DNA of 64,000 nucleotides. Source: Oceaniglobus trochenteri (lineage in GTDB: Bacteria; Pseudomonadota; Alphaproteobacteria; Rhodobacterales; Rhodobacteraceae). Shown piece by piece: positions 45,812-56,530 of the stretch (position 1 is the stretch's first letter; every line of letters starts with the position of its first letter). Both the position numbers and the translations under genes were made by a program. The notes beneath the pieces are model-generated. The model saw only the letters and a program-made list of their open reading frames with translations. It was not told the DNA's origin and did no database searches. The DNA lies in contig NZ_JACNMM010000005.1 of assembly GCF_020529025.1 (NCBI RefSeq), forward strand, positions 186,001 through 250,000, given 5' to 3'.

Positions 45812-47185
45812 ATGACCCTGGACGCCGTCCTTTCCCGCATCGACGAAGACCTGCCCCAGGCGACCGACCGCCTGATCCAACTGCTGAAGATTCAGTCGAT
45901 CTCGACCGATCCGGCCTACAAGGCCGAATGCGACCGCGCCGCCGACTGGCTGGTCGAGGATCTGCGCAGCCTCGGGGTGGACGCGGGCAAGCGGGCGACG
46001 CCGGGCCACCCGATGGTGGTGGGCCATCACGGCGGCGAGGGCCGGCACCTGATGTTCTATGGTCACTACGACGTGCAGCCGGTCGACCCCCTGAACCTGT
46101 GGGACCGCGACCCATTCGATCCGCAGATCGAGGACACCCCCAACGGCAAGGTGATCCGCGGGCGCGGCGCCAGTGACGACAAGGGCCAGCTGATGACCTT
46201 CGTCGAGGCCTGCCGCGCCTGGAAGGCGGTGCATGGCACCCTGCCCGGCCATCTGACCTTCTTCTTCGAGGGCGAAGAGGAATCGGGCTCGCCCTCGCTG
46301 GTGCCATTCCTGAAAGAGAACGCCGATGAATTGCGCGCCGACGTGGCGCTGATCTGCGACACGGGCCTCTTCGGCGACGACACGCCGGCCATCGTCACCA
46401 TGCTGCGCGGGTTGCTTGGCGAGGAGCTGACGATCACCGGGCCGTCGAAAGACCTGCACTCGGGGCTTTACGGCGGGCCGTCCATCAACCCGGTCCGGGT
46501 GCTGAGCCGCATCATCGCCGGGCTGCACGACGACACCGGGCGCATCACCGTGCCCGGCTTCTATGACGGGGTGCCCGAACTGCCCGGCCAGTTGCGCAGC
46601 CAGTGGGACAACCTGAACTTCGATCATTCCGCCTTCCTGGGCGGCGTCGGCCTGTCGACCCCGGCGGGCGAACAGGACCGCACGCCGCTGGAAATGCTCT
46701 GGTCGCGCCCGACCTGCGAGGTGAACGGCATCTGGGGCGGCTACCAGGGCGACGGATTCAAGACGGTGCTGCCCGCGCAGGCCCATGCGAAGATCAGCTT
46801 CCGCCTGGTGGGCACCCAGGACCCGCACGAGATTCGCAAGAACTTCCGCAAGATGGTCGAGGACCAGCTGCCGCCGGATTGCTCGGTGGAATGGAAGGCG
46901 CACGGGGCCTCGCCCGCCAGCCAGATGAGCATCGAGAACCCGGCCTTCGACCTGGCGCGCCACGCGCTGTCGCCCGAATGGCCCAAGCCCGCCGCCTATA
47001 TCGGCGGCGGCGGGTCGATCCCGATTGCCGGATATTTCAAGTCGATCCTCGACACGGATTCCATGCTCATCGGCTTTGCCAAGGCCGACGACCAGATCCA
47101 TTCGCCCAACGAGAAATACGACCTGAGCAGTTTTCACCGGGGCATCCGCAGCTGGGCGCGGGTGCTGGACGCCCTCACCCGCTGA
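45812..47185 (+). CDS. M20-family metallopeptidase (dipeptidase-like)
   Basis: A 457-residue zinc peptidase of the M20/CNDP2-like group. The metal ligands are in MFYGHYDVQPVDP, GRGASDDKGQL and EGEEESGSPSL, with a later Asp in ICDTG and a dimer-domain His in DLHSGLYGG. The C-terminal YDLSSFHRGIRSW supplies the last metal-side His region. It should hydrolyse dipeptides or related amides in the cytosol; the exact substrate is unknown. A GGAG site precedes the ATG. A strong hairpin follows its stop, before the nucleoside hydrolase gene. Confidence 0.9.
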   Translation: MTLDAVLSRIDEDLPQATDRLIQLLKIQSISTDPAYKAECDRAADWLVEDLRSLGVDAGKRATPGHPMVVGHHGGEGRHLMFYGHYDVQPVDPLNLWDRDPFDPQIEDTPNGKVIRGRGASDDKGQLMTFVEACRAWKAVHGTLPGHLTFFFEGEEESGSPSLVPFLKENADELRADVALICDTGLFGDDTPAIVTMLRGLLGEELTITGPSKDLHSGLYGGPSINPVRVLSRIIAGLHDDTGRITVPGFYDGVPELPGQLRSQWDNLNFDHSAFLGGVGLSTPAGEQDRTPLEMLWSRPTCEVNGIWGGYQGDGFKTVLPAQAHAKISFRLVGTQDPHEIRKNFRKMVEDQLPPDCSVEWKAHGASPASQMSIENPAFDLARHALSPEWPKPAAYIGGGGSIPIAGYFKSILDTDSMLIGFAKADDQIHSPNEKYDLSSFHRGIRSWARVLDALTR

Positions 47186-47199
47186 CCCCTGCGCTCATC

Positions 47200-47243
47200 G
47201 CTCCCTTCCGGTCGCTCTTCGCGAGAAGCGACCGGCAGGGAGC
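47200..47243. terminator. Long hairpin between the M20 and nucleoside hydrolase genes
   Basis: Two 17-base arms, GCTCCCTTCCGGTCGCT at 47200-47216 and AGCGACCGGCAGGGAGC at 47227-47243, pair with a single mismatch around a 10-base loop. There is no T-tract after the second arm, and the ribosome-binding site of the next gene (CAGGAG) comes about 15 bases later. It may terminate or pause transcription, or protect the upstream message. Confidence 0.6.
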
Positions 47244-47270
47244 ACCGAGCGCCCCCCCACAGGAGCTACC

Positions 47271-48212
47271 ATGGCCGCACAGAAGATCATCATCGACACC
47301 GACCCCGGCCAGGACGACGCCGTGGCCATCCTGCTGGCCCTGGCCAGCCCCGAAGACATCGAGGTTCTGGGCATCACCGCCGTGGCGGGCAACGTGCCCC
47401 TGGAGCTGACCCAGAAGAACGCGCGCATCGTCTGTGAACTGGCCGGGCGAACCGATATCCCGGTCTTTGCCGGCTGTGATCGCCCCATGAACCGCCCGCT
47501 TGTCACCGCCGAGCATGTCCACGGCAAGACCGGGCTGGACGGCCCCACCCTGCCCGACCCGCAGATGCCCCTCCAGGACAGGCACGCCGTCGATTTCATC
47601 ATCGACACCCTGCGCGCCGAACCGGAGGGCACGGTCACGCTCTGCCCCCTCGGCCCGCTTACCAACATCGCCACGGCGCTGCGCAAGGCCCCCGATATTG
47701 CCGCGCGCATCCGGCGGATCGTCCTGATGGGCGGCGCCTATTTCGAGGTGGGCAACATCACCCCGGCGGCCGAATTCAACATCTACGTCGATCCCGAGGC
47801 GGCCGATGTGGTGTTCCGCTCCGGGATCGAGCTGGTGGTGATGCCGCTGGACGTGACCCATCGAGCCCTTGTCACCGGGCCGCGCAATGCCGCGATCCGC
47901 GCCATCGGAACGCCGGTGGCCGAAGCGGTGGCCGACATGACCGACTTTTTCGAGCGGTTCGACAAGGCGAAATACGGTTCTGACGGCGCGCCCCTGCACG
48001 ACCCCTGCGTCACCGCCTGGCTGATCGCGCCCGACCTTTTCACCGGACGCCACATCAACGTCGAGATCGAGACGACCTCGCCCCTGACCCTGGGCATGAC
48101 GGTGGCCGACTGGTGGGGGGTCACCGACCGCCCGAAGAACGCCACCTTCATCGGCGACCTTGATTCCGACCGCTTCTTCGCCCTCCTGACCGAACGCCTG
48201 GCCCGTTTGTGA
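47271..48212 (+). CDS. Inosine/uridine-preferring nucleoside hydrolase
   Basis: A 313-residue enzyme that cleaves ribonucleosides to base and ribose. The calcium-binding signature DTDPGQDDAVAILLAL opens the protein near residue 9. Other family parts are GITAVAGNVPLELT, VTLCPLGPLTNIATAL and AEFNIYVDPEAA, with the active-site His in LHDPCVTAWLI. Base preference cannot be told from sequence alone. CAGGAG precedes the ATG. The following GNAT gene starts with a GTG inside its stop (4-base overlap). A salvage role fits with preT in the same window, but the two are 46 kb apart. Confidence 0.92.
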   Translation: MAAQKIIIDTDPGQDDAVAILLALASPEDIEVLGITAVAGNVPLELTQKNARIVCELAGRTDIPVFAGCDRPMNRPLVTAEHVHGKTGLDGPTLPDPQMPLQDRHAVDFIIDTLRAEPEGTVTLCPLGPLTNIATALRKAPDIAARIRRIVLMGGAYFEVGNITPAAEFNIYVDPEAADVVFRSGIELVVMPLDVTHRALVTGPRNAAIRAIGTPVAEAVADMTDFFERFDKAKYGSDGAPLHDPCVTAWLIAPDLFTGRHINVEIETTSPLTLGMTVADWWGVTDRPKNATFIGDLDSDRFFALLTERLARL

Positions 48213-48652
48213 GCGTCACCCTGCGCATCGCCACCCCCGAGGACCGCGACCGGGCGATGGCGCTTGCCAGCGCCTTTCACCTTGAGGAGGGCCGGTCGTC
48301 CGAAGGCCTGGAGGATGCGCTGGACGCCTTGCTGGCGGGGGTGCCCAACGCGGTCTTTTACCTGATCGGCCCGCCGAAATCGCCCGTGGGATATGCCCTT
48401 GTGTCCTTCGGCTATGCCCTGGACCTTGGCGGCCCCACCGCCACCATCGCCGAGCTGTTCATCCGCCCGCCGGTGCGCGGGCGCGGCATGGGCGGCGAGG
48501 CGGTGGCCGCCCTGGCCAAGGCCCTGTCGCGCCATGGCATCCGCGCGCTGCACATCGACGCCGCAGCCGCCAACCCCCGCGCCAGCGTCTTCTGCCGCCG
48601 CCTGGGGTTTGCGGTGCGCGACAGCCACACGGTGATGACCCGCGCCCTGTGA
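48209..48652 (+). CDS. GNAT-family N-acetyltransferase
   Basis: A 147-residue single-domain acetyltransferase. It has the acetyl-CoA loop IRPPVRGRGMGGEAVAALA (near residue 85) and the C-terminal NPRASVFCRRLGF. It begins with GTG at 48209 overlapping the nucleoside hydrolase stop by 4 bases, which makes co-translation likely. The substrate is unknown. A dispersed repeat copy lies 26 bases after its stop. Confidence 0.82.
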   Translation: MSVTLRIATPEDRDRAMALASAFHLEEGRSSEGLEDALDALLAGVPNAVFYLIGPPKSPVGYALVSFGYALDLGGPTATIAELFIRPPVRGRGMGGEAVAALAKALSRHGIRALHIDAAAANPRASVFCRRLGFAVRDSHTVMTRAL

Positions 48653-48678
48653 TCCGGCAGCGCGGGCCGAGGGGGCCA

Positions 48679-48713
48679 GAGCCTCCGGCGGGGATATTTG
48701 CGGACCAAAGATG
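48679..48713 (+). repeat. Dispersed intergenic repeat, copy C
   Basis: It contains CCTCCGGCGGGGATATTTG followed by GGACCAAAGATG. It is nearly identical to copy B at 42237 in inverted orientation. It lies between a GNAT gene and selO, about 45 bases before selO starts. Confidence 0.7.
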
Positions 48714-48758
48714 CAGGGGTCACTGGCAATCGCCGGCCCCTGTGCTTAGGTCTTGGCG

Positions 48759-50177
48759 ATGGAATGGAATTTCGACAACAGTTATGCGCGGCTGCCCGAC
48801 CGGTTCTTCACCCGGATGGCCCCCACCCCCGTTGCCCGGCCCGGCCTTGTGCGGCTGAACCGGAGCCTTGCGGGCGACCTTGGCCTTGATCCCGAAGCCC
48901 TGAGCACGCCCGCGGGCGTGGCGGTTCTGGCGGGGAACGCGGTGCCCGAGGGGGCGGCGCCCCTGGCGCAGGTCTATGCCGGGCACCAGTTCGGCGGTTG
49001 GTCGCCGCAGCTGGGGGACGGGCGCGCGCTTTTGCTGGGGGAATTGACCGGGCCCTTCGGGCGGGTCGACCTTCAGTTGAAGGGATCGGGGCCGACGCCC
49101 TATTCCCGGTCGGGCGACGGGCGCGCCTGGCTTGGGCCAGTGCTGCGCGAATATATCGTCAGCGAGGCGATGCATGCCCTTGGCCTGCCCACCACCCGCG
49201 CCCTGGCCGCCGTCACCACCGGCGAGGCGGTGATCCGCGAGCGACGCTATCCCGGCGCGGTTCTGACCCGTGTTGCGAAAAGCCATATCCGCGTCGGCAC
49301 CTTCCAGTATTTCGCCGCCCGCCAGGACACCGAGGCGCTGGCCGCGCTGACCGACCACGTGATCGCGCGGCACTATCCCGGGGCCGAGGGGCCGCTGGGC
49401 CTGTTGAATGCCGTTGTCGACGCCCAGGCGGCGCTGATCGCCGGGTGGATGTCTGTCGGCTTCGTGCACGGCGTGATGAACACCGACAACATGAGCGTGG
49501 CGGGCGAGACGATCGACTATGGGCCCTGTGCCTTTCTGGATGCCTATCACCCCGACACCGCCTTTTCCTCGATCGACCAGTTCGGGCGCTATGCCTACAG
49601 CCGCCAGCCCGACATCGCCGTCTGGAACCTGGCGCAACTGGCCACCTCGCTGTTGCCGCTGATGGGGGAACGCGAAGCCGCCATTGCCCGCGCGACCGAG
49701 GCGGTGCACCGCTTTCCCGAGGTGTTCGGGCGGCACTGGCTGGCGCTGTTTCGCGCCAAGCTGGGGCTGGCCACGCCGCAGGAGGATGACGGCGATCTGA
49801 TTCAGGCGCTGCTGGACCGCATGGCCCATGGGCAGGCGGATTTCACCAATACCTTTCGCCGGTTGGGCCGCCCCGAGGCGCGCGAACAGTTTACCGACCC
49901 CGCAGCCCATGACACCTGGGCCGAGGTCTGGCAGGCGCGCCTTGCGCAGGAGGGAACGAGCATCGCCGAGGCGCGCGCCCGTATCGAGCGGGCAAACCCC
50001 GCGATCATCCCGCGCAATCACCGGGTGGAACAGGCCATTGCCGCCGCGCTGGGGGACGATTTCGCGCCCTTCCATCGCCTGACCGAGGCCTTGCAGCAGC
50101 CCTTCACCGAGAACAAGGAACTTGACCGCCCCCCCGCACAGGGCGAGGCCGTCACGCAGACTTTCTGCGGAACCTGA
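48759..50177 (+). CDS. selO: Protein adenylyltransferase SelO (YdiU)
   Basis: A 472-residue pseudokinase-fold enzyme that moves AMP from ATP to Ser, Thr or Tyr of proteins and is linked to redox stress. It has [41 protein letters not shown], and the metal and catalytic region [11 protein letters not shown] then [11 protein letters not shown]. The C-terminus ends in Phe-Cys-Gly-Thr. That Cys stands where eukaryotic SelO has selenocysteine and may form the regulatory disulfide. The ATG at 48759 is preferred; a TTG two codons earlier is possible. Its last 26 bases overlap the convergent transporter gene. Confidence 0.93.
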   Translation: MEWNFDNSYARLPDRFFTRMAPTPVARPGLVRLNRSLAGDLGLDPEALSTPAGVAVLAGNAVPEGAAPLAQVYAGHQFGGWSPQLGDGRALLLGELTGPFGRVDLQLKGSGPTPYSRSGDGRAWLGPVLREYIVSEAMHALGLPTTRALAAVTTGEAVIRERRYPGAVLTRVAKSHIRVGTFQYFAARQDTEALAALTDHVIARHYPGAEGPLGLLNAVVDAQAALIAGWMSVGFVHGVMNTDNMSVAGETIDYGPCAFLDAYHPDTAFSSIDQFGRYAYSRQPDIAVWNLAQLATSLLPLMGEREAAIARATEAVHRFPEVFGRHWLALFRAKLGLATPQEDDGDLIQALLDRMAHGQADFTNTFRRLGRPEAREQFTDPAAHDTWAEVWQARLAQEGTSIAEARARIERANPAIIPRNHRVEQAIAAALGDDFAPFHRLTEALQQPFTENKELDRPPAQGEAVTQTFCGT

Positions 50178-51063
50178 AGCCCCCCGCCGGCCGGTTGATC
50201 AGGGCCAGACCGCAGACCACCAGGGCCAGCGCCGCGAAAAGTGGCAGGCCCAGCGGTTCGTCCAGAAGCGCCCAGCCCATGAAGGCCCCGAAGACCGGCG
50301 CAAGAAAGCCGAAGGCCGCCACCTGCCCCGCCCGATACTGGCCCAGCAGCCAGAGCCACATGAGGAACCCGGCGGTGGCCACCACGACGATCTGAAAGCC
50401 CATACCGATGACGTGGATCGGGGCCAATGCGCGCAGCAAGGGGCCGAAGGCGGGCGCCGCGACAAGCAGAACAACCGCGGAAATCACCGTCTGCCACAAA
50501 AGCTGCATCTCGGGGCGGACACCCTGCATGCCCCGGGCGCGCGCGGCCAACGCGATGCCCGCCCAGCACAGCGCGGCGGCCAGGGCGCAGAGATCGCCGA
50601 CAAGCGAGGATTCACCTCCCGGCGCCCGGCTGCTCAGTGCCAGGACGACGCCCGCGAAGGCCAGCGCCAGACCGGCAAGCTTGAGCCGCGACAACCTTTC
50701 GCCCGGCAAGAGGAAATGCGCCGCCAGCGTCAGCCAGACCGGCATCGTGTAGAAGATTACCGAGGTGCGGGTCACCGTCGTCAGGTCGAGGGCGGTGAAG
50801 AGGAAGACGAATTCAAGGCTGAAGAACATCCCCAGCGCCAGCCCCGCGCGAACCGAGCCGGGGGCGATTTGCACCGCGATTCCGCGCCAGCGCATCCAAG
50901 CCAGCAGGCAAAGCGTTGCCCCCAGCGAACGTATCCCGGCGGCGAAGACCGGTTGCAGGCCGTCGTTCGTCACCTTGATGACCACCTGGTTGAAGGCCAG
51001 CAGAAGCGAAAAGCCGATCAGCCAGGCCGCCCCGAAGGCATCCATGTTCCTGCGTTCATCCAT
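50152..51063 (-). CDS. DMT-superfamily (EamA-type) transporter
   Basis: A 303-residue inner-membrane protein with about ten membrane segments in two EamA repeats. The first covers about residues 10-145 ([57 protein letters not shown]). The second covers about 155-295 ([56 protein letters not shown]). The motif LxPxFxAxxGWxxLxEP is typical. Such proteins export amino acids or other metabolites; the substrate here is unknown. It is convergent with selO, overlapping it by 26 bases. Confidence 0.88.
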   Translation of the reverse strand: MDERRNMDAFGAAWLIGFSLLLAFNQVVIKVTNDGLQPVFAAGIRSLGATLCLLAWMRWRGIAVQIAPGSVRAGLALGMFFSLEFVFLFTALDLTTVTRTSVIFYTMPVWLTLAAHFLLPGERLSRLKLAGLALAFAGVVLALSSRAPGGESSLVGDLCALAAALCWAGIALAARARGMQGVRPEMQLLWQTVISAVVLLVAAPAFGPLLRALAPIHVIGMGFQIVVVATAGFLMWLWLLGQYRAGQVAAFGFLAPVFGAFMGWALLDEPLGLPLFAALALVVCGLALINRPAGGFRFRRKSA

Positions 51064-51116
51064 GGCGCCACAAGGGCGCGGTGGCGCGGGGGTGTCAAGG
51101 GCGCGGGGCGCAGACG

Positions 51117-51151
51117 AAAATGCCCGCCGCTCCGGTACGGAGGGCGGGCAT
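51117..51151 (-). terminator. Intrinsic terminator after the cyclophilin pair
   Basis: On the - strand ATGCCCGCC and GGCGGGCAT form the outer stem, with CTCCG-TAC-CGGAG as the inner stem, followed by TTTTC. It begins about 22 bases after the stop codon of the periplasmic cyclophilin (51174). The stem is long and GC-rich with a T-run, so this is the natural end of that transcript. Confidence 0.8.
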
Positions 51152-51173
51152 CTTCATGGTGTCGCCGGATACG

Positions 51174-51720
51174 TCAGTCGGTGACGGTGACCGATTTCAT
51201 CACGTCGGGCTTGCCGCTGACGGCGCCCGACTGGCCCGATCCGCGCTTGATCTGGTCAACCACGTCCATGCCGCCGGTGACCTGGCCTACCACGGTGTAC
51301 TGACCGTTCAGGTGGGTTGCCGGTGCGAACATGATGAAGAACTGAGAATTGGCGCTGTCGGGGTCGGCGGCGCGGGCCATGCCCACCACACCGCGTTCAA
51401 AGGCCTTGTCCGAGAATTCGGCCTTCAGGTCGGGCTTGTCGGCGCCGCCGGTGCCCGCGCGGCGCAGATCGCCCCCCACCTTGCCGAATTGCACATCGCC
51501 CGTCTGGGCCATGAAACCGTCGATCACGCGGTGGAACACCACGTTGTCATAGGCTCCGGCGCGGGCCAGTTCGGTGATCCGCGCAACGTGGCCCGGGGCC
51601 ACGTCTTCGAACAGGTCGATGGTGACGGTGCCGTTGGCCTGGCCCGCGACCTCGATCTTCAGGCCCGTGGCCGCGGCGGGGGCCGCCGCCAGGACGGCCA
51701 GTGCCAGGGAAAGTGCGAAT

Positions 51721-51728
<8 letters not shown>
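51174..51728 (-). CDS. Periplasmic cyclophilin-type peptidyl-prolyl isomerase
   Basis: A 184-residue exported cyclophilin (PpiA-like). The signal peptide MRKFALSLALAVLAAAPAAA is followed by the catalytic core VVFHRVIDGFMAQTGDV, SANSQFFIMFAP and LNGQYTVVGQVTGGMDVV. The Arg-Phe-Gln set expected of active cyclophilins is largely present (FHR, QFF). The ATG at 51728 is chosen because AAGG lies 9 bases before it; an ATG three codons earlier is possible. It overlaps the end of the cytosolic cyclophilin gene by 8 bases. An intrinsic terminator follows its stop. Confidence 0.9.
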
Positions 51729-52227
<499 letters not shown>

Positions 52228-52364
52228 GAGGGGCTCCTTCACTCTTGCTGACCGGTATCTAATGCACGCGGGGCCCCGGGAAAAGGTGAAACAGGCCCAT
52301 GGCAGTTGACGATCACGCGACAGGACGCAACAAGGGGGCAACATCCCGCAAAGGAGCCGCCACC

Positions 52365-53555
<1,191 letters not shown>

Positions 53556-53612
53556 CCGGCGAAAAAGGTCACGCAGCCCGGACTTGATTTTCGGGGCGGC
53601 AGGGCGTCTGAT

Positions 53613-53635
53613 CCTTTCAGTATTTTGACGAAAGG
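53613..53635 (+). promoter_or_regulatory. Hairpin covering the ribosome-binding site of the next gene
   Basis: CCTTTC (53613-53618) can pair with GAAAGG (53630-53635), and the second arm contains the AAAGGA ribosome-binding site of the gene starting at 53645. The loop AGTATTTTGAC is similar to part of the dispersed repeat. Translation could be limited when the stem forms. The stem is only 6 bp. Confidence 0.35.
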
Positions 53636-53644
53636 AATTGAACC

Positions 53645-55276
53645 ATGCTGCCCCGTCGCCCCCTTCCCCGCCTGCTTGGCGCCTCTGCCATTGCCCTTTT
53701 ACCATTTTCCGCCGCAGCCCAGGACGCGCCCAGCCTCTGGGATCTGCTCAAGCCCGAATACATCGTCCAGCGCATGGTGCAGAGCGGCATCATGGCCCTG
53801 CGCACCCAGGTCGATCTGAAGTACGGCGAGATGAGCGTCGATCTTGCCGCGGGCCATCTGAACCTGACCGACATTACCCTTTGGCCGGTGTTCCAGTGGG
53901 ACGCGGAGGGCGCCTGTTCGATCAGCTTCGACCGGCTGACCATCCGCGCGGCCCCCCTGAACCGGCCCGACCTGATCCGCCTGAAGGTGCAGGCCCAGGG
54001 CGCCAGCGCGCCCGAAGCCTGCTTTCCCGCCGAGGCGCGCCAGGCCTTTGCCATGGCCCAGATCGACTCGCTTCGCGTGCCGCGCCTGACGGTGGATCTG
54101 GAATATGACATCGCCCAGGCCGAGGCCGACATACACGCCTATACCCAGCTTGACGGCGTGGCGGCGCTGGATGTGACGGCCGATTTCTCGTACCTCTGGT
54201 TCGATGGCTCCAAGGACATGGAAAACCCCGAACCCGTCGCCTATCTGCGCCGCGCCGCTCTGACGGTTGAAAACCTTGGCGGATACGAGGCGGTCAAGGG
54301 CATGATCCCGCCCCCCTTCACCGATCCGGCCCAGGCGCCCGCGATCCTGGAAGGCATGATCGGCGGCGCCCTTGCCAGCATGAACCGCGATGCCGCCCCC
54401 GCCGATGCGACCGGCGATCCCAGCGCACTGAACGAGGCGCAGACCGCCTTTGTCGCCTCGGCCAAGGCCGTCTGGCCCGCCTTCCTGCAAAACCCCGGCA
54501 GGATCGTGCTGGAAACCGGCGCCGCGCCGGGCGACGACATCTACCTTGATATCCTGTCCTACGAGGACAACCCCGCCCAGGCCTTCAGCGACATGCGCCC
54601 CCGCCTGGCCCTGGCCCCGGCCACGGCACGCGCCACCCTGCCCGTCGCCCTTATCGAACAGGCGCTGGCCGAAACGCCGAACGACCTGTCGACCGACGAC
54701 CGGCGCCGGGTCGGCATCGCCCTGGCCACCGGTGTCGGGGCGCCGCGCAACGTGCCGCTGGGCACCCGCATCCTGACCGCCCTGGCCCAGGACGGTGACG
54801 CGGTGGCGGCACAGGAACTGTCGGCGGCGCTGGAGTTGCGCCAACCCTCCGAGGCCTATCGCTGGGCGCTGGTGGCCGGGGCCGCGGGGCGCAGCGGCGC
54901 GGCGGCGCGTCTTGACCGGCTGGAGCGTGTCCTGCCCTTCGCCGAAGTCCTGGCCCTTCAGGACGATGTCCTGGGCGATGTGCAGCACCCGCTGGAGGCA
55001 CTGCAACGGATCGCCAGCATGCGCAACGAGGCGATGTTCCGCCTTTCGGGCATCGGGCGGGTGCGATCCTACGGGGTGGCCGCCCTCTGGGCGACCATGG
55101 GGGCCGCCGCGGGGGATGGCGAAAGCCTGGATATCCTGAGACAGATCGACGAAAGGGTGCGCCGCGCCGACCCCGAGGGCCGCGCCGCCTGGGCCGAGGC
55201 CGAAGCCGCCGCGAGCGACCTGGCGATGCAGGCCTGGATGGGCCAGAACCTGCCTGCGCGCTTCTCGGGGCAATAG
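53645..55276 (+). CDS. Large secreted protein of unknown function
   Basis: A 543-residue exported protein with signal peptide MLPRRPLPRLLGASAIALLPFSAAA. I recognise no family. The first half (about 30-220) has repeated alternating strands (QVDLKYGEMSVDLAAGHLNL, RLTVDLEYDIAQAEADIHAY), suggesting a beta-rich, AsmA- or lipid-transfer-like body. The second half (about 350-540) is Ala-rich and helical, resembling helical solenoid repeats (GTRILTALAQDGDAVAAQEL, EAYRWALVAGAAGRSGAAAR). Two Cys (GACSIS, EACFPA) may form a disulfide. It lies between pgk and the aldolase gene on the same strand. No function is proposed. Confidence 0.7.
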   Translation: MLPRRPLPRLLGASAIALLPFSAAAQDAPSLWDLLKPEYIVQRMVQSGIMALRTQVDLKYGEMSVDLAAGHLNLTDITLWPVFQWDAEGACSISFDRLTIRAAPLNRPDLIRLKVQAQGASAPEACFPAEARQAFAMAQIDSLRVPRLTVDLEYDIAQAEADIHAYTQLDGVAALDVTADFSYLWFDGSKDMENPEPVAYLRRAALTVENLGGYEAVKGMIPPPFTDPAQAPAILEGMIGGALASMNRDAAPADATGDPSALNEAQTAFVASAKAVWPAFLQNPGRIVLETGAAPGDDIYLDILSYEDNPAQAFSDMRPRLALAPATARATLPVALIEQALAETPNDLSTDDRRRVGIALATGVGAPRNVPLGTRILTALAQDGDAVAAQELSAALELRQPSEAYRWALVAGAAGRSGAAARLDRLERVLPFAEVLALQDDVLGDVQHPLEALQRIASMRNEAMFRLSGIGRVRSYGVAALWATMGAAAGDGESLDILRQIDERVRRADPEGRAAWAEAEAAASDLAMQAWMGQNLPARFSGQ

Positions 55277-55436
55277 GAAAATCGCCCCCTTCGCACCGCC
55301 ACGGCGTTGCGGATGGGGCATCTTTTCGGGAAAAATCCGTGATGGGTCAGGCTGTTAGCGCCATCAAAGTTGCGCGAAGGCCCCGTGCCACCTATGGGAT
55401 GGCCTGACCTCACATCCCCCTTCCAAGGAGCCGTCC

Positions 55437-56366
55437 ATGAAAGCCTCGAACACCGTACGCAAAATCCTTGCCAATTACGAAGGCGAAACGCCGGGCGTGA
55501 AGGGCAAGCTGTGCCAGATGCTGATGCACGGCAAGCTGAAGGGCACGGGCAAGATGATCATCCTGCCGGTGGACCAGGGGTTCGAGCATGGCCCGGCGCG
55601 CAGCTTTGCGCCCAACGAACCGGCCTATGACCCGCACTACCACTATCAGCTGGCCATCGACGCCGGTCTGAACGCCTATGCAGCACCCCTTGGCCCGCTT
55701 GAAGCCGGCGCCGATACCTTTGCCGGGCAGATCCCGACGATCCTGAAGGTCAACAGCGCCAATTCGCTTATGTCCTCGACCGCGGGCAAGAACCAGGCGA
55801 TCACCGCCTCGGTGGACGACGCCCTGCGCCTGGGCTGTGCCGCCATCGGGTTCACCATCTATCCCGGTTCGGACAACGGGATCGACATGATGGAAGAGAT
55901 CGTCGAGATGCGCAAAGAAGCCGCATCCAAGGGCATCGCCACGGTCATCTGGTCCTATCCGCGCGGCGAGGGGATCACCAAGGAGGGCGAGACCGCCATC
56001 GACGTGGCCGCCTATGCCGCCCACATGGCCGCACTGCTGGGGGCCCATATCATCAAGATCAAGCTGGGCACCGACCACCTGATGCTGCCCGAGGCCAAGA
56101 AGGTGTACGAAGACCAGAAGATCGACGTGGCCACCCAAGCCGCCCGCGTAAAGCATTGCGTGCAATCCGCCTTCAACGGCCGGCGGCTGATCGTCTTTTC
56201 GGGCGGCGCGAAGAAGGGCGCGGATTCGGTCTATGACGATGCCCGCGCCATCCGCGACGGCGGCGGCAACGGTTCGATCATCGGGCGCAACAGCTTCCAG
56301 CGCGACCGCGACGAGGCGCTGGCCATGCTGGACAAGCTGATCTCGATCTACAAGGGCACCGAATAG
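55437..56366 (+). CDS. fbaB: Class I fructose-bisphosphate aldolase (DhnA/FbaB type)
   Basis: A 309-residue Schiff-base aldolase of the archaeal/DhnA type, which splits fructose-1,6-bisphosphate to triose phosphates without a metal. Its parts include GKMIILPVDQGFEHGPARSF, YAAPLGPLEAGAD, GFTIYPGSDNGIDMMEE, VIWSYPRGEG and IIKIKLGTDHL, and candidate catalytic Lys and Tyr lie in the last segments. The glycine-rich phosphate loop is GGAKKGAD and IRDGGGNGSIIGRN. AAGGAG lies 10 bases before the ATG. pgk is 1.9 kb upstream. An intrinsic terminator follows the gene. Confidence 0.93.
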   Translation: MKASNTVRKILANYEGETPGVKGKLCQMLMHGKLKGTGKMIILPVDQGFEHGPARSFAPNEPAYDPHYHYQLAIDAGLNAYAAPLGPLEAGADTFAGQIPTILKVNSANSLMSSTAGKNQAITASVDDALRLGCAAIGFTIYPGSDNGIDMMEEIVEMRKEAASKGIATVIWSYPRGEGITKEGETAIDVAAYAAHMAALLGAHIIKIKLGTDHLMLPEAKKVYEDQKIDVATQAARVKHCVQSAFNGRRLIVFSGGAKKGADSVYDDARAIRDGGGNGSIIGRNSFQRDRDEALAMLDKLISIYKGTE

Positions 56367-56396
56367 CGCGCCTTCGCTGCCGTCGCGCGGGGTGCA

Positions 56397-56431
56397 GCGG
56401 CGGGATTTGAGTATTTGAAGCAAGAAAGAGG
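56397..56431 (+). repeat. Dispersed intergenic repeat, copy D
   Basis: GCGGCGGGATTTGAGTATTT is followed by GAAGCAAGAAAGAGG. It is close to copy A at 5888 (GAGTATTT...GCAAGAAAGAG). It lies right after fbaB and directly before an intrinsic terminator. Confidence 0.6.
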
Positions 56432-56458
56432 GGGGCGGGTCGAAAGACCGCCCCTTTT
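56432..56458 (+). terminator. Intrinsic terminator after fbaB
   Basis: GGGGCGGGTC and GACCGCCCC pair (one bulged G) around a GAAA tetraloop, followed by TTTTC. It is 65 bases after the fbaB stop and downstream of repeat copy D. The stem-loop and T-run make it a clear rho-independent terminator. Confidence 0.85.
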
Positions 56459-56530
56459 CGATTCGTTTGGGGATTCACAAGCGATTCGCCCTGTGGCATA
56501 GTCACGGCCAGACGCCCGGCAGAGGCGGCG

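Noticed and set aside
45677-47137. Upstream extension of the DUF4189-like gene frame
   Set aside because: It runs antisense to the M20 peptidase. A signal peptide and ribosome-binding site at 45676 define the true start.
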